From the NCBI GenBank assembly GCA_045110335.1, contig JBGCGB010000030.1:1-64000 (forward strand): a DNA stretch of 64,000 nt, read 5' to 3'. This DNA comes from CALBPI01 sp045110335. GTDB lineage: Bacteria > Pseudomonadota > Gammaproteobacteria > Steroidobacterales > Woeseiaceae. Both the position numbers and the translations under genes were made by a program. Below the pieces are notes generated by a model. It was not told where the DNA came from and searched no databases. It saw nothing but the letters and a program-made list of their open reading frames with translations. Positions 27,918-37,627 of the stretch are shown here, piece by piece. Position 1 is the stretch's first letter; every line of letters starts with the position of its first letter.

Positions 27918-30900
27918 CTATTGAAAATTCGCGGTCACCGACCGGTTTGCGTTCATCACCAGTACGCACGCGTCTGCGTTGATCGAGTCACACTCCTCGG
28001 GCGCCCAACCATCAAACACTGATGGCGTGAAACCAAACGCATCCAGCGTCAGTTGTGTGCCAGCCGCGATACCGAAGATAAAACACTCATTGCCATCACA
28101 GCTGCTGTCCGGCAGCGACAATCCCAACGGCGCAACGTCGACTCCGCCCGGCCCGTTGATGGTGACGATCAGCGTAAACTCGACGCCTGTGGCTGCGTTG
28201 ACGACAACAGTTTGCACGGTCTCATCAATCTGACCGTCTGCATCGACAACACGCAACCGAATCGGCACATTTCCGGCAACCGGCGGTGTAACCATGACTG
28301 TTTCGCCCAAAGCATCGATGCTGCCGTCGTCACCGATGTCCCATGACCAGGTCTGAACACCCACATCATCGGTACTGGTGGTTGCATCCAATGTCAGGAC
28401 GGTACCCAGCGTCGTTGGTCCGCCTGGCGACACTGTAAACGCGGCTGTCGGCGGCGCGCTGAGCGCTGCCACCACATTGAACGGACGTATTTCCTGGCCC
28501 GTGAGACCGCTATCGTCGGTCACGGTCAGTGTTGTCGAGTAGCTGCCCGCTGACTCGAAAGTTCGGGTGACACGCTCGCCCGTTGCGTCCTCGTTACCGT
28601 CGCTATCGAAATCCCAACTGTAGCTTACGATAGTGCCATCCGAATCGGTGCTTGCCGATCCGTCAAACTCGATCGCGATCGTGGTTTCGAATCCACCGGG
28701 CGGTGTCAGATTGATACGGGCAACGGGCGGCTGGGCGTCTACCACGAAAGTTGCGACACACTGCGTCACGCCCTCCACGGCGACGAACATCGGCGTCGTC
28801 GAAGGCGATTCGCACACGGCATCGCCGGACCAATCCGAGAACACCCAGCCCTCGGTCGGCGTGGGCTCCAGCGTCACTTGCGAACCAACTGCCACGGCAT
28901 TCGTACAGTCACCGGTGCATAGGGTATCGAGCGTATTACCTGCGCGCACCTCCACGCTGCCGTTGCCAACAATGACGACGGAGATCTCAGCATTCTGCGT
29001 TGTCGTGAACGGGTCTTCTTGTAGGTTAGTGGCACGACCAAAGCACTGACGCGCTGTGGTCGTGCTTTCCAATGGGGCTGTTGTCGTGGGTACCGTTGTT
29101 GTCGTTAGTTGCGTCGTCTGGAACCCACGCAGATCTGGAGTCCACGGTGGCAAATCGACGCGTAAAGCACCATCCACTGCGCGACGCAGTTCGGTATTCG
29201 CGAAATCGCCGTCCTCCGTCAACAATACGGCCTGACAAGACTCCTCACCGTTAGCATCAGATGCGATACGTCCGTCGATGCCCGTCTTAATCAACAATAG
29301 ATCCTGACTGGCGGGTGTCAGCGCATCGACACCGTCAGACATCGCGGCGATCGCATAACCGTCAACGGTTCGAATGATCTCTGTCGGGAGATCATCGCCA
29401 GCCGTGCCGTACACACGCATCCATTGCGTCGCACCTTCGGCGGTTAGCTTGACCAAGGCGATATTGCGCTCGATGCCGATGGTACCCGCATTCGAGCTGC
29501 TCAATGAGTTGATATCCAGTGTGGCAATCATAAGCATGACGACGCCGCCATCATGCGCCAGCACTGCATCTTGTATTGACAGACCGCTAGCGTTGATTGC
29601 CCAGCGCGTCGCATCGGTCGCGCCGTAGTGCTGCAACTGTAAGGTCCTACCGCGGCGTGCGAGGCGAACATCGCGGGGCGTAGGCTCGGGCTGCACTTGC
29701 ATGATTCTGACTAGTGTATCGCCGTCCGCGTCACCATTGCGCGTATCCAAATCCATAAACAGTCGACCGCCGCTGAACTCCTCGTTAGAGAACACCAAGT
29801 CATCAAGGTCATCAGCAAGGTAGCGAATCTCGAACGTTTGCGGCAAGTTCTCGTCGAAACTCAGTTTGAAATAGCGATATGCTGGCCCGTCAACACCGTC
29901 CGACACGCGCCCGCGACCGATCATGTGGACCCAGCCACTGGCAACCGAACCATCGTCGATCGACATGATGTCGAACGGACAGTAACTGCCCGATCTGATG
30001 ACGTCCCTCGAGCGCCAGAAGCAAGTCAAAAGATTGAGTTCTTCCAGAACTCGATTATTCCCAAGACGAACGAGCGGCGTGCCACCCTCTTCTCCCGCTA
30101 TCCAAACTTGATTAGCCCCATCGATCACCGGACTGGTGAGTTGCTGAGCACCGAAGTTCGAAAAATTGATATTGAATGCCGGCGCGCCGCTGTCATCAAA
30201 CCCTTGTATCTGCCCTTCGCTGCCGGTCAGCACAACAAGACCAGCCCCGACCTCTGTTTTGCGAGCAGCAATACCCGTCGGGATGGTATCCACAGGATCG
30301 CCATTCAATGAATCGAGCGTTGTGGCTAACGCTCGAGTCGTGCGGTCGAAACGATAGATTCTGCGACCGGACCGTACGTCAACCACCGTTTCCACGCCAC
30401 TACCATCTGCTGAATTACGGCTGGAAAACTGTGGCTGATTCGGCAACCGATCAAGCACGCTACGTAGCACATTCGAGTCGGCATCATAGCCACGAATGTC
30501 ACCTTGTATGTCGCAATCCGTATCGATAGTGATCTCCCGCAATGACGGCTCGTCCGTCCGCTCATCCTGCACGGCGAGCAACAGGCGCAAGCCGGCGTCA
30601 CCGCGCTCGATGGCGACCACCGTACTTGCGACACCAAAGCCTACAACGCGCGGTGGGAAGCACTGCGCCACCACCTGCCCATCCAGCGACAGACTCCAGA
30701 CCGATGGTACTTTCTCACCATCACGCATGGCCGAACCAGCCGCCCACAGCGTCGTCGTAAATTCCCGCGTGTTGCTGGTGACATTAATACGTTCTGCTAG
30801 TGTCCATGCTAGATCGTTCACCTCTGTGAACGCATCATTCGCAAACTCCCTTCCCCAGATTGCAGTTCCAAGTGAGTCATAGCGAACCACTTGATAGGGT

Positions 30901-31982
30901 GCGTTAGGATTAGCCGGTCTTGGTTTTCGCAAGTGCAAGAATTCGCTATAAAGCGTTCGACTACCGCGGAACGTACCAACATAGGGCTCGAGTAGACTGC
31001 CGTATTGATAGTCATCGTTAGCATCTGTCGATGCACCAAAGCGCTCCGTGACGCTTTCGATTTCGCCACTCGCATTACGCCGCAATCCGACCCAGGCGAT
31101 GTTGCTGATCGCACCTGATGGGTTAACCGCATGTAGCAGCACGCCCAAACGCATGTCCTCACGGTCACTGTCTATATTGCGATACACCGTCGATCCAGCC
31201 ACGCGTGTTGCAACAGCATCGGTGATCGCGCTTTCAATGTCTTTTGGTCGCGGGTCTCGCGTGCCGAATGGAAACGCCCCGTTCGGATTCACAGCACCAT
31301 TTGCGGCGACAAACCAGACAAACACAGACGGTGCACCGAACACGGATTGATTGAGTACATCGACACCATCGGCTTCTGAATGTGTGACGATCCACCAGCC
31401 GATATCAGGCTCACCATGTACGCCGACAACGAATTCATCGGACGCAGGTTCAGCGGGTAAAAAAGTGAGCCCCGATTGTGTCCATAGTGATGTGCCATCC
31501 AATTGCACCTCCCAAATCACATCGCCGTCGGGGTTGTGCCGTTGAACGATTACATTGCGACCCTCGAGGGTTTCCGCTTCACCCACAAAAAGTGCGCCGT
31601 CGTCCGGTGTCGCCTCACCGTGTTTCCACTCGATACGTGTGCGACCACGCTGATCTGTCGGCGACAACTGCCATGTAAGATCGCCGATTCCGTCAAGATT
31701 ACCGAGCCAAGGTTGATCTGCTATCGCTACACTCATGCCGGGCGCCGTGCCTTGAAAATTTCCGGCAAGCCAGAGTTCGCCATTGGCATCGCTCGCAATG
31801 CCAGCGAATACATCCGGACTTGATTGACCGAACGAGCGTACAAACGTGGGCGGCGCAGGATCGGCTATGGTGCCGTCATCGTTAACGGTTGGCGGCGTCG
31901 TTCCGCCGCCACAGGCGGTCAGCCATAGGGCTGTCGCGATAATGAGTGCACAAGCGATGCGAGTCTTCTTAGGGTTGTACAT
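27918..31982 (-). CDS. Giant lipoprotein with PKD domains
   Basis: The 1354-residue product starts with a lipoprotein signal (lipobox LTAC followed by GGG). Residues 40 to about 930 look like a long propeller-like repeat domain (for example GELWLAGNFQG, NQVWIAGEEGG, DGGVVMLMIAT). A Thr-rich linker (TTTTVPTTTAPLESTTT) separates it from C-terminal modules: an InlB-B-like repeat ending WVFSDWSGDAVC, two PKD domains (GSASTDSDGTIVSYSWDFD; STDDVGVQTWSWDIGDDG), and a second repeat ending RSVTANFQ. It is probably a surface binding or adhesive protein. No enzyme motif was found. Confidence 0.85.
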   Translation of the reverse strand: MYNPKKTRIACALIIATALWLTACGGGTTPPTVNDDGTIADPAPPTFVRSFGQSSPDVFAGIASDANGELWLAGNFQGTAPGMSVAIADQPWLGNLDGIGDLTWQLSPTDQRGRTRIEWKHGEATPDDGALFVGEAETLEGRNVIVQRHNPDGDVIWEVQLDGTSLWTQSGLTFLPAEPASDEFVVGVHGEPDIGWWIVTHSEADGVDVLNQSVFGAPSVFVWFVAANGAVNPNGAFPFGTRDPRPKDIESAITDAVATRVAGSTVYRNIDSDREDMRLGVLLHAVNPSGAISNIAWVGLRRNASGEIESVTERFGASTDANDDYQYGSLLEPYVGTFRGSRTLYSEFLHLRKPRPANPNAPYQVVRYDSLGTAIWGREFANDAFTEVNDLAWTLAERINVTSNTREFTTTLWAAGSAMRDGEKVPSVWSLSLDGQVVAQCFPPRVVGFGVASTVVAIERGDAGLRLLLAVQDERTDEPSLREITIDTDCDIQGDIRGYDADSNVLRSVLDRLPNQPQFSSRNSADGSGVETVVDVRSGRRIYRFDRTTRALATTLDSLNGDPVDTIPTGIAARKTEVGAGLVVLTGSEGQIQGFDDSGAPAFNINFSNFGAQQLTSPVIDGANQVWIAGEEGGTPLVRLGNNRVLEELNLLTCFWRSRDVIRSGSYCPFDIMSIDDGSVASGWVHMIGRGRVSDGVDGPAYRYFKLSFDENLPQTFEIRYLADDLDDLVFSNEEFSGGRLFMDLDTRNGDADGDTLVRIMQVQPEPTPRDVRLARRGRTLQLQHYGATDATRWAINASGLSIQDAVLAHDGGVVMLMIATLDINSLSSSNAGTIGIERNIALVKLTAEGATQWMRVYGTAGDDLPTEIIRTVDGYAIAAMSDGVDALTPASQDLLLIKTGIDGRIASDANGEESCQAVLLTEDGDFANTELRRAVDGALRVDLPPWTPDLRGFQTTQLTTTTVPTTTAPLESTTTARQCFGRATNLQEDPFTTTQNAEISVVIVGNGSVEVRAGNTLDTLCTGDCTNAVAVGSQVTLEPTPTEGWVFSDWSGDAVCESPSTTPMFVAVEGVTQCVATFVVDAQPPVARINLTPPGGFETTIAIEFDGSASTDSDGTIVSYSWDFDSDGNEDATGERVTRTFESAGSYSTTLTVTDDSGLTGQEIRPFNVVAALSAPPTAAFTVSPGGPTTLGTVLTLDATTSTDDVGVQTWSWDIGDDGSIDALGETVMVTPPVAGNVPIRLRVVDADGQIDETVQTVVVNAATGVEFTLIVTINGPGGVDVAPLGLSLPDSSCDGNECFIFGIAAGTQLTLDAFGFTPSVFDGWAPEECDSINADACVLVMNANRSVTANFQ

Positions 31983-32197
31983 GATCTGCCTTCCCGTGAG
32001 TCGGTAATGGCAGTAAGTCTAGATCGCGAGTCGATAGCGACGTGTCACATGTTCGAGTGACAATGATGATTGATCACATAAAGCGAGCCAGTCTATTGAT
32101 ACAGCAGCGCTCTGCGCTGTGGCTCAAATCATCACAGGTTTTGGGCGCTCCCGACACGCTATCGCTGACCGTATGCATCGCGTGCGTCACTTTGTTA

Positions 32198-32303
32198 CTC
32201 TGAGCCTACATGATTCATCTCGCGCTGCCAGCGTGAGAGCGTGTTCGGATTAATGCCAATCGCTCTGCCGACTTGAGCCTTCAGATAGGTATTGCCATAG
32301 ATC
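32198..32303 (-). pseudogene. IS3-family OrfA remnant (HTH fragment)
   Basis: A 35-codon piece, AQVGRAIGINPNTLSRWQRE, matches the helix-turn-helix of IS3-type OrfA proteins and is different from the OrfA at 20.6 kb. It lies just downstream of the ycaQ-like gene and has no flanking transposase or start codon of its own, so it is a relic. Confidence 0.55.
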
Positions 32304-32325
32304 AAAAAAATCACTGTTCTAAAAC

Positions 32326-33492
32326 CTACTCCCAAAGCAACGCTTTCACACCCACAAACCGCGCCAATCGTTTTAGCTCTCCGGTCAGTCGTGCTTCGCG
32401 GGCCTTCGACCATGGGCGTCCCGGTTCTGGCCACAGGTTGTTCACCGTCAACGTGCTGGCTTTGCGGTCCGCACGCACCTCGATACGCCCCACAAATTGA
32501 TCGCCTTCAAGCAACGGGTAGATATAGTAGCCATAGCGTCGTTTTGCCGCGGGAACAAACATCTCTACACGGTAGTCGAAGCCGAACAATCGTTGCAGTC
32601 TTGTTCGATCACGAATCACCGGATCAAACGGATTCAAGATACGGAGCCGCCGTGTTGGGGTTCGAATCGTCTCGAGTCGCGTCTCAATATCGCCTGGCGC
32701 CATTAGCTTTCGCCAAATTCGATCCGCACCTTCCACCTCGACCGGGACAAGATTTGCTGCGGTCTTCGCACACCATGACTTGACCTCGGATAAGTCCACG
32801 GCGTCCCAGAATCGCTGAATATCCCCATCACTACCAAATGCAATTCTCTCAAGCGCTTGCCGACACAGCCAATCGACTTGTTCGGCGTCTGCGAGCTTGT
32901 TTCCACGAGTCTCAGCCGGAATAACGCGCTCTGCTAGATCATAATACTTCACGAAGTTCTTGCGGTATGCCGTTGCAAGTTTTCCCGAATACCAAAGGTA
33001 CTCAAGCGCCCGTTTATGCGGTGGTAACGACCAGGCGCCCTTGCTCTTCGAGACGGCGCGTTCAAAGTCTTTGGTGCTCAAAGGGCCTTCTGTGACGATG
33101 CGTTCATAAACCAATCTATGATGCTTTTCGCCCTCCTCGTCTACATGCCAACCGCGTCGTCGCAGGTTCGACGCCATGCGGCGAAACTGGCGTGTCCACA
33201 TTGGATAGAAATCCATTGGGATAACCGATGCATCATGCGTGAAATGTTCGAAAACGCCGCGCTGCTCAGTCATATATTGGTCAAGCAGCGGCTCGCGATA
33301 GTGCTGATTGCGGCTCCATAGAATGTGGTGGTGCGCACGAGCAACAATCTGAATCGTATCGAGTTGTACGAAACCTAATTGGCGAATGATCCGGCCAAGA
33401 TCCAACGGCCCGGTCGGCGCTTCGGAAATACCCTGCGCGTCCAAAAACAGGCGCCGAGCGTCACGATTCTTTATTCGATAGGCTGCTGGCAT
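32326..33492 (-). CDS. YcaQ-like winged-helix DNA glycosylase
   Basis: The 388-residue protein belongs to the HTH_42/YcaQ family, DNA glycosylases that in E. coli unhook interstrand crosslinks. Visible features are ARRLFLDAQGI at the start, the motif QLDTI (the catalytic Q-x-D of YcaQ/AlkX), ARAHHHILWSR, HDASVIPMDFYP and the late YGYYIYPLLEGDQFVGRIE. ATG 33492 begins MPAAYRIKN; four more codons upstream are open. It is cytoplasmic and monocistronic, convergent with no gene, with an IS relic just beyond its stop. Confidence 0.88.
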   Translation of the reverse strand: MPAAYRIKNRDARRLFLDAQGISEAPTGPLDLGRIIRQLGFVQLDTIQIVARAHHHILWSRNQHYREPLLDQYMTEQRGVFEHFTHDASVIPMDFYPMWTRQFRRMASNLRRRGWHVDEEGEKHHRLVYERIVTEGPLSTKDFERAVSKSKGAWSLPPHKRALEYLWYSGKLATAYRKNFVKYYDLAERVIPAETRGNKLADAEQVDWLCRQALERIAFGSDGDIQRFWDAVDLSEVKSWCAKTAANLVPVEVEGADRIWRKLMAPGDIETRLETIRTPTRRLRILNPFDPVIRDRTRLQRLFGFDYRVEMFVPAAKRRYGYYIYPLLEGDQFVGRIEVRADRKASTLTVNNLWPEPGRPWSKAREARLTGELKRLARFVGVKALLWE

Positions 33493-33796
33493 TCTGGATC
33501 GCACTCTCTACTCATTGCGGCTCGTTGATCATACCCTGACTCATCGGCATTCGTCCGCTGTTCATGTTGTTGGCTATCTTAGTGTGCGTTCTCGTGCTAT
33601 CACCCGTGGCGCCTGAACGTCTTTCCTCGAATGATGCCGCGCGACGGGCGAAACACGCCAGAAGAACAATCCATAAGCATTTCAAAAATTTTCAACATCG
33701 ACTAAACCATTGCAGGCTTCACACCGTCTAATTTTGGAGTAATCTAGAATGCGAGTAGACCTAATGATAAACCTCAGAGCAAAAGGCGTTAACGCT

Positions 33797-34525
33797 ATGA
33801 ACCAAACAGCCAATACCTGCCGTGCATCGTTGATTTTTACGGCTTTGATACTAATGACCGCCGCGAACGCAGACGATAACTGCCGTCACCGCATGGATAT
33901 CTTTGAGGAAGTTCAGCTGGACGGCATCAGTGAGATCGTAGTTGACGCTGGCGCTGGCAAGTTGATCGTGGTTGGTGAGCCCGGTGTGACCCAAGTCCAG
34001 ATAGATGGGGTGGCATGCGCCACAGACGAAGATGATTTGAAACAGATTTCGGTAAAGTCGACTCGAGACGGCGAAACGCTGGTTTTGCGCACCGAAATCC
34101 CTCGTCCCGCGAAGTCCTGGATGGGCAGTAAATATGCTCGACTGGATCTTGAATTGAACGTACCAGACAACTTGCCAATTCGAGTTACCGATACCAGCGG
34201 ATCTTTGAAGGTCAGCGATGTTGCGGCAGTTGCCATCGAAGACGGGTCAGGTTCGATCCAGGTTCAGGACGTGTCGGGCGACGTTGAAATTATTAGCGAC
34301 GGTAGTGGCAGTATCAGCGTGGTGCGTTCCGGAAGTGTGCATATCACGGAGGATGGCTCGGGCTCCATCACGGCGGCTCAAATTGAGAACGATGTCTACG
34401 TGGGTCGTGACGGCTCGGGTAGTATTTCTGCCAAGGATGTTGGTGGCAACTTTATCGTCAAGAGTGATGGTAGCGGCAGTGTAAGTCACCGACGCGTTGC
34501 GGGTGCGGTGAAAATCAGCGATTAA
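33797..34525 (+). CDS. Exported DGSGS-repeat protein, DUF4097-like beta-solenoid
   Basis: With ATG 33797 the 242-residue product has a signal peptide ending TAANA. The body contains at least six near-identical turns with the core DGSGSI or DGSGSV at steps of about 15-20 residues (DGSGSIQVQDVSG, DGSGSISVVRSG, DGSGSITAAQI, DGSGSISAKDVGG, DGSGSVSHRRVAG). This indicates a regular beta-solenoid like DUF4097/GIN-type putative adhesins. ATG 33749, with GGAG nine bases upstream, is a real alternative start and would lengthen the n-region by 16 residues. Function unknown. Confidence 0.78.
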   Translation: MNQTANTCRASLIFTALILMTAANADDNCRHRMDIFEEVQLDGISEIVVDAGAGKLIVVGEPGVTQVQIDGVACATDEDDLKQISVKSTRDGETLVLRTEIPRPAKSWMGSKYARLDLELNVPDNLPIRVTDTSGSLKVSDVAAVAIEDGSGSIQVQDVSGDVEIISDGSGSISVVRSGSVHITEDGSGSITAAQIENDVYVGRDGSGSISAKDVGGNFIVKSDGSGSVSHRRVAGAVKISD

Positions 34526-34632
34526 CTCGCTGCGACTCTATCGGCTTGAGTCAGTGAACAGTTGCTCCTCATCGAGCAGATTGAAGCTCCTAAGCCGTTG
34601 TGATGCCCGGCTGGAACAACAGGTCCCGCCAT

Positions 34633-34666
34633 CGTGCTGCCGCACTACTCCGTGTGCGGCAGCACG
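34633..34666. terminator. Strong hairpin between convergent genes
   Basis: CGTGCTGCCGCAC pairs perfectly with GTGCGGCAGCACG over 13 bp around an 8-base loop. It lies between the DGSGS-repeat gene (ends 34525, plus) and the rpiB-like gene (ends 34673, minus). There is no clear T-tract on either side, so it may act as a bidirectional terminator or as an mRNA 3' stabiliser. Confidence 0.55.
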
Positions 34667-34672
34667 TGCTTA

Positions 34673-35314
34673 CTATGCCGCGAGCACACCTTTGATGTAG
34701 TCAGTTACCTCGCCATCTTCGGCGTTGGCGATGAACAGTTCCGAGAAGCGCTCGCCAGCGATAGTGGCCTTCAAAAGATCCTGATCGATGTTTTTCAACA
34801 CGGTAAGCATGTCTTGGCTGGCCGCGGCTTTGACATCACTGAAAATCTGACGATTCTTAGCCATGATCGCAGCACGTTCTTTGGGGTAGCCTACACCACG
34901 CTCAACTTCGAACAGCTTTCTATAACAGTCTTCAAGATTCAATTCTGCAGCCCAGCCGAAACCTTTCGCATAGGGCATCGACATCGTGTTGCCATCGTTG
35001 ATCTGTCCGAACAGGAAAGCATCGGTGGGGTCGATCACCAAGCCGCAAACAACGCCCGGCATAGTGTTGCAAGCCAGCATTGAGCCCATGCCCGTGCCGC
35101 AACCCGTCACGACAAAATCTGCGGCTTTTGTGTTGATTAGAATTCCAGCGAGGATGCCGTTCATAATGTAGGTGAGGCTTGCGGCATCATCGGCGCTATA
35201 CATACCGTAGTGATGTACGTCATGCCCTAGCGGCTCGGCAACGTTTTTCAACGCTGTATGCACAACATCACTTTTTGCGGCCTGGCTGTTTTCAATGATC
35301 AAGGCGATTTTCAT
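34673..35314 (-). CDS. RpiB/LacA/LacB-family sugar-phosphate isomerase
   Basis: The 213-residue cytoplasmic protein has the RpiB active-site loop VVTGCGTGMG, with the catalytic Cys, and GVVCGLVIDPTDAFLFGQINDGNTMSM. It would interconvert aldose and ketose phosphates such as ribose and ribulose 5-phosphate. It is about 60 residues longer than typical RpiB because of a helical C-terminal extension (after KERAAIMAKNRQIF). ATG 35314 has CGGAG seven bases upstream; the open frame continues 87 codons further but without family similarity. It stands alone; the ribose-type importer lies 19 kb away. Confidence 0.82.
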   Translation of the reverse strand: MKIALIIENSQAAKSDVVHTALKNVAEPLGHDVHHYGMYSADDAASLTYIMNGILAGILINTKAADFVVTGCGTGMGSMLACNTMPGVVCGLVIDPTDAFLFGQINDGNTMSMPYAKGFGWAAELNLEDCYRKLFEVERGVGYPKERAAIMAKNRQIFSDVKAAASQDMLTVLKNIDQDLLKATIAGERFSELFIANAEDGEVTDYIKGVLAA

Positions 35315-35468
35315 CGGTGTCTCCGGTTGTCGATATGTGTAAATGGCAGTGCGTGCAATGTTCAAGTCCTTTCGGATTTGCCGTTGGCATGGCGACTGTT
35401 CAATGCGGCACATGGAGGCGAACAACTCAACGCTCGCCGCTGCTTCGCGATAGTGTGCCACATGCCTC

Positions 35469-35813
35469 ATGGCACAACAGAAAAATTTGGGCATGCCTAT
35501 CGGTCGCTTGGAGGTTTCGCCTTCATCAACACCAGAATTCGAACCACCCTCCGTTTCGGCCTTTGTCCAGGACAATAGGATCGAGTGTTTGGCCGGTCAT
35601 AACCTTCCGGAAATCTTTCCGCATACCTTGGCGAGCGCGCTTCGCTTTTTACAAGAACATTCCGTCGCAGATCATGCAGCGCCTCTGCCACTAACGTCCA
35701 ATTATTGGCGACTCGTCAAAGCGCCGTCATTGCTATTGTCTGCGAGACAATTTAACGATGATCAATCATTTCTATCGCGCCTGAGGTATTCTGTTGCCAT
35801 ACTCGTACTCTAG
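35469..35813 (+). CDS. Possible small hypothetical protein
   Basis: This 114-codon frame starts with ATG 35469 and ends eight bases before the next gene. Its codons look ordinary for the window, and the product is not low-complexity (GRLEVSPSSTPEFEPP; NLPEIFPHTLASALRFLQEH). There is no signal peptide, no recognised domain and no clear ribosome-binding site. It may be a genuine leader gene or chance; the surrounding 500 bases otherwise hold nothing. Confidence 0.35.
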   Translation: MAQQKNLGMPIGRLEVSPSSTPEFEPPSVSAFVQDNRIECLAGHNLPEIFPHTLASALRFLQEHSVADHAAPLPLTSNYWRLVKAPSLLLSARQFNDDQSFLSRLRYSVAILVL

Positions 35814-35820
35814 AGTTCTG

Positions 35821-36426
35821 ATGACAATGAAACTATTCCTAGTTGTTCTATTTTCCAACTTCCTGTTTGTGTCCGGTGTAGCGCAAGATGCCGTTTCATC
35901 GATCACCACACATGATGAGTTCTTTAAGGCAATCAGTGAGCATTGTGGCAAAGCCTATGCGGGTAAGGTCACCGTCGATAACGCACCGGATGGCGGCTTT
36001 ACTAACAAGCAGCTCGTCATGCACGTCATGCGTTGTGACGAAACACAATTGCACATTCCTTTTCATGTCGGTGAAGACGCCTCAAGAACCTGGGTAATCA
36101 CCAAGACGGGTTCCGGGCTATCGCTCAAACACGACCACCGTCATCGCGACGGTTCAGAGGATGCGCTGACCCAGTACGGTGGACATACCGTTGATGCGGG
36201 TTGGTCGCAGGTGCAATCGTTTCCGGCAGATCAGTACTCGAAAGAACTATTTGTCGACAATGCGATCCCGCAATCTATTGGCAATACTTGGCAAATGTAT
36301 ATTTACCCGGAGCGGTTTACGTATCGGATGATTCGGCAAGGTCGGGAATTTAGAGTGGATTTCGACTTAACGAAGCCCGTTGACCCGCCTCGAGTGCCAT
36401 GGGGGTATCCGGACACACTTGATTAG
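35821..36426 (+). CDS. Secreted hypothetical protein
   Basis: The roughly 201-residue product has a signal peptide (MTMKLFLVVLFSNFLFVSGVAQ). The mature part contains EHCGKAYAGKV, HVMRCDETQLHIPFHVGEDASRTW, a His-rich run (LKHDHRHRDG) and YPERFTYRMIRQGREFRVDFDL. The two Cys may form a disulfide. I have seen this type of small periplasmic protein in marine gammaproteobacteria but know no function. It is convergent with the cheB end of the chemotaxis operon. Confidence 0.72.
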   Translation: MTMKLFLVVLFSNFLFVSGVAQDAVSSITTHDEFFKAISEHCGKAYAGKVTVDNAPDGGFTNKQLVMHVMRCDETQLHIPFHVGEDASRTWVITKTGSGLSLKHDHRHRDGSEDALTQYGGHTVDAGWSQVQSFPADQYSKELFVDNAIPQSIGNTWQMYIYPERFTYRMIRQGREFRVDFDLTKPVDPPRVPWGYPDTLD

Positions 36427-36545
36427 GCTCGGCAGTTCTAGGCGCTACCAGAATACGAATTGAGATTGGACTCGATCGTTAACGACTTACGCAATGCGTA
36501 GAGCGTGAATCTGGGTTGCTCATCTGTGCGATAGCCTATTCGCCA

Positions 36546-36579
36546 TGTTAGCGTTCACCGATCAACTTTGACGCTAACA
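36546..36579 (-). repeat. Inverted repeat over the cheB stop codon
   Basis: TGTTAGCGT at 36546-36554 and ACGCTAACA at 36571-36579 form a perfect 9-bp stem with a 16-base loop. The stop codon of cheB lies inside one arm. No T-tract follows on the minus strand, so it is not a typical intrinsic terminator; it might slow 3' decay. Confidence 0.45.
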
Positions 36580-37627
36580 TTCCAATGTCTTGCAGGGGGA
36601 GTTGTGCGTCGACGGCACCCAGTCGGACTGCGCCACCAGGCATACCCCATACTGCGCTGCTGCGTTTATCCTGTGCAATGGTAAGGCAACCGCGTTCATG
36701 GAGCGAGAGCATCCCCTGCGCGCCATCTGTCCCCATACCGGTGAGTTGAATGGCCACCGCCGCATTGCCGATAGTCTTGGCCAAAGAACCAAACATCAGA
36801 TCTACCGCGGGCCGATGTCCATTGCACTTCGGCCCGCCATCCAGCGACGCAATCAAGCTATCGCCGAGGCGCTTGAACTGCAAGTGACTCCCACCGGGTG
36901 CCACATAACCGCGGCCGGCTTCGATCACCTGATTATCAGTAGCTTCAGCGAAGGTGTACTGGGACATAGTATTCAGTCGATTGGCAAATGCTGACATGAA
37001 GTAGTCTGGCATGTGTTGGCAAACGATGACCGCGCAATCGTGTTTCTCCAGCTGAGTCAACACCGCTTGAAGCGCCTCCGGTCCTCCCGTCGAGGCACCG
37101 ATCGCAATGACTTTGGATAGCCTGGCGTTAACTCGTCGGCAGCGCTTTACTTTCTGCTGCCACTGCTTGAACTCCGGGTAGTTCTTTAGGTTGGTTTGCC
37201 GCTGGGTTCGATTAGCAACATTCGCGCGCGCCGCATTCTTGACGACAGTGATAATCTCATCGGCGTAGCGCTGGAATTCTTGTGCTCCACCGGGATGGCG
37301 CTTAACCATGAAATCGACGGCACCGATCTCCATGGCCTCAAGCGTCACCGCGGCACCGGCGGCGGTCAAAGACGACAACATGACGACCGGCATCGGGCGT
37401 AATCGCATTAGATTCCTCAAGAACGTGATGCCATCCATACGTGGCATCTCAATATCAAGTGTCAACACGTCCGGGCGAAGCGTTTTGATCATGTCACGTG
37501 CTTCGTAGGGATCTTGTGCCGCGCCTACCACCAGCAACGAGTCGTCAACGGAAAGGACCTTTTCAAGAAACTGACACATCGCTTTGGAATCGTCGACGAT
37601 CAGTACTCGGTGCCGCTCAGTGGCCAT
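36548..37627 (-). CDS. cheB: CheB: chemotaxis protein-glutamate methylesterase
   Basis: The 359-residue protein has an N-terminal receiver (VDDSKAM, phospho-acceptor in LDIEMPRMDG, Lys in DFMVKRHPGG) and a C-terminal methylesterase domain. The catalytic triad region is visible as IGASTGGPEAL (Ser), CQHMPDYF (His) and TGMGTDGAQG (Asp). It removes methyl groups and deamidates Gln on chemoreceptors, which gives adaptation. Its ATG overlaps the cheD stop codon, so translation is coupled. It is the last gene of the operon that starts at cheY near 42.8 kb. Confidence 0.95.
   Translation of the reverse strand: MATERHRVLIVDDSKAMCQFLEKVLSVDDSLLVVGAAQDPYEARDMIKTLRPDVLTLDIEMPRMDGITFLRNLMRLRPMPVVMLSSLTAAGAAVTLEAMEIGAVDFMVKRHPGGAQEFQRYADEIITVVKNAARANVANRTQRQTNLKNYPEFKQWQQKVKRCRRVNARLSKVIAIGASTGGPEALQAVLTQLEKHDCAVIVCQHMPDYFMSAFANRLNTMSQYTFAEATDNQVIEAGRGYVAPGGSHLQFKRLGDSLIASLDGGPKCNGHRPAVDLMFGSLAKTIGNAAVAIQLTGMGTDGAQGMLSLHERGCLTIAQDKRSSAVWGMPGGAVRLGAVDAQLPLQDIGMLASKLIGER

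Noticed and set aside
29838..30311. 157-codon plus-strand frame
   Set aside because: Antisense to the giant lipoprotein gene and without gene-like features.
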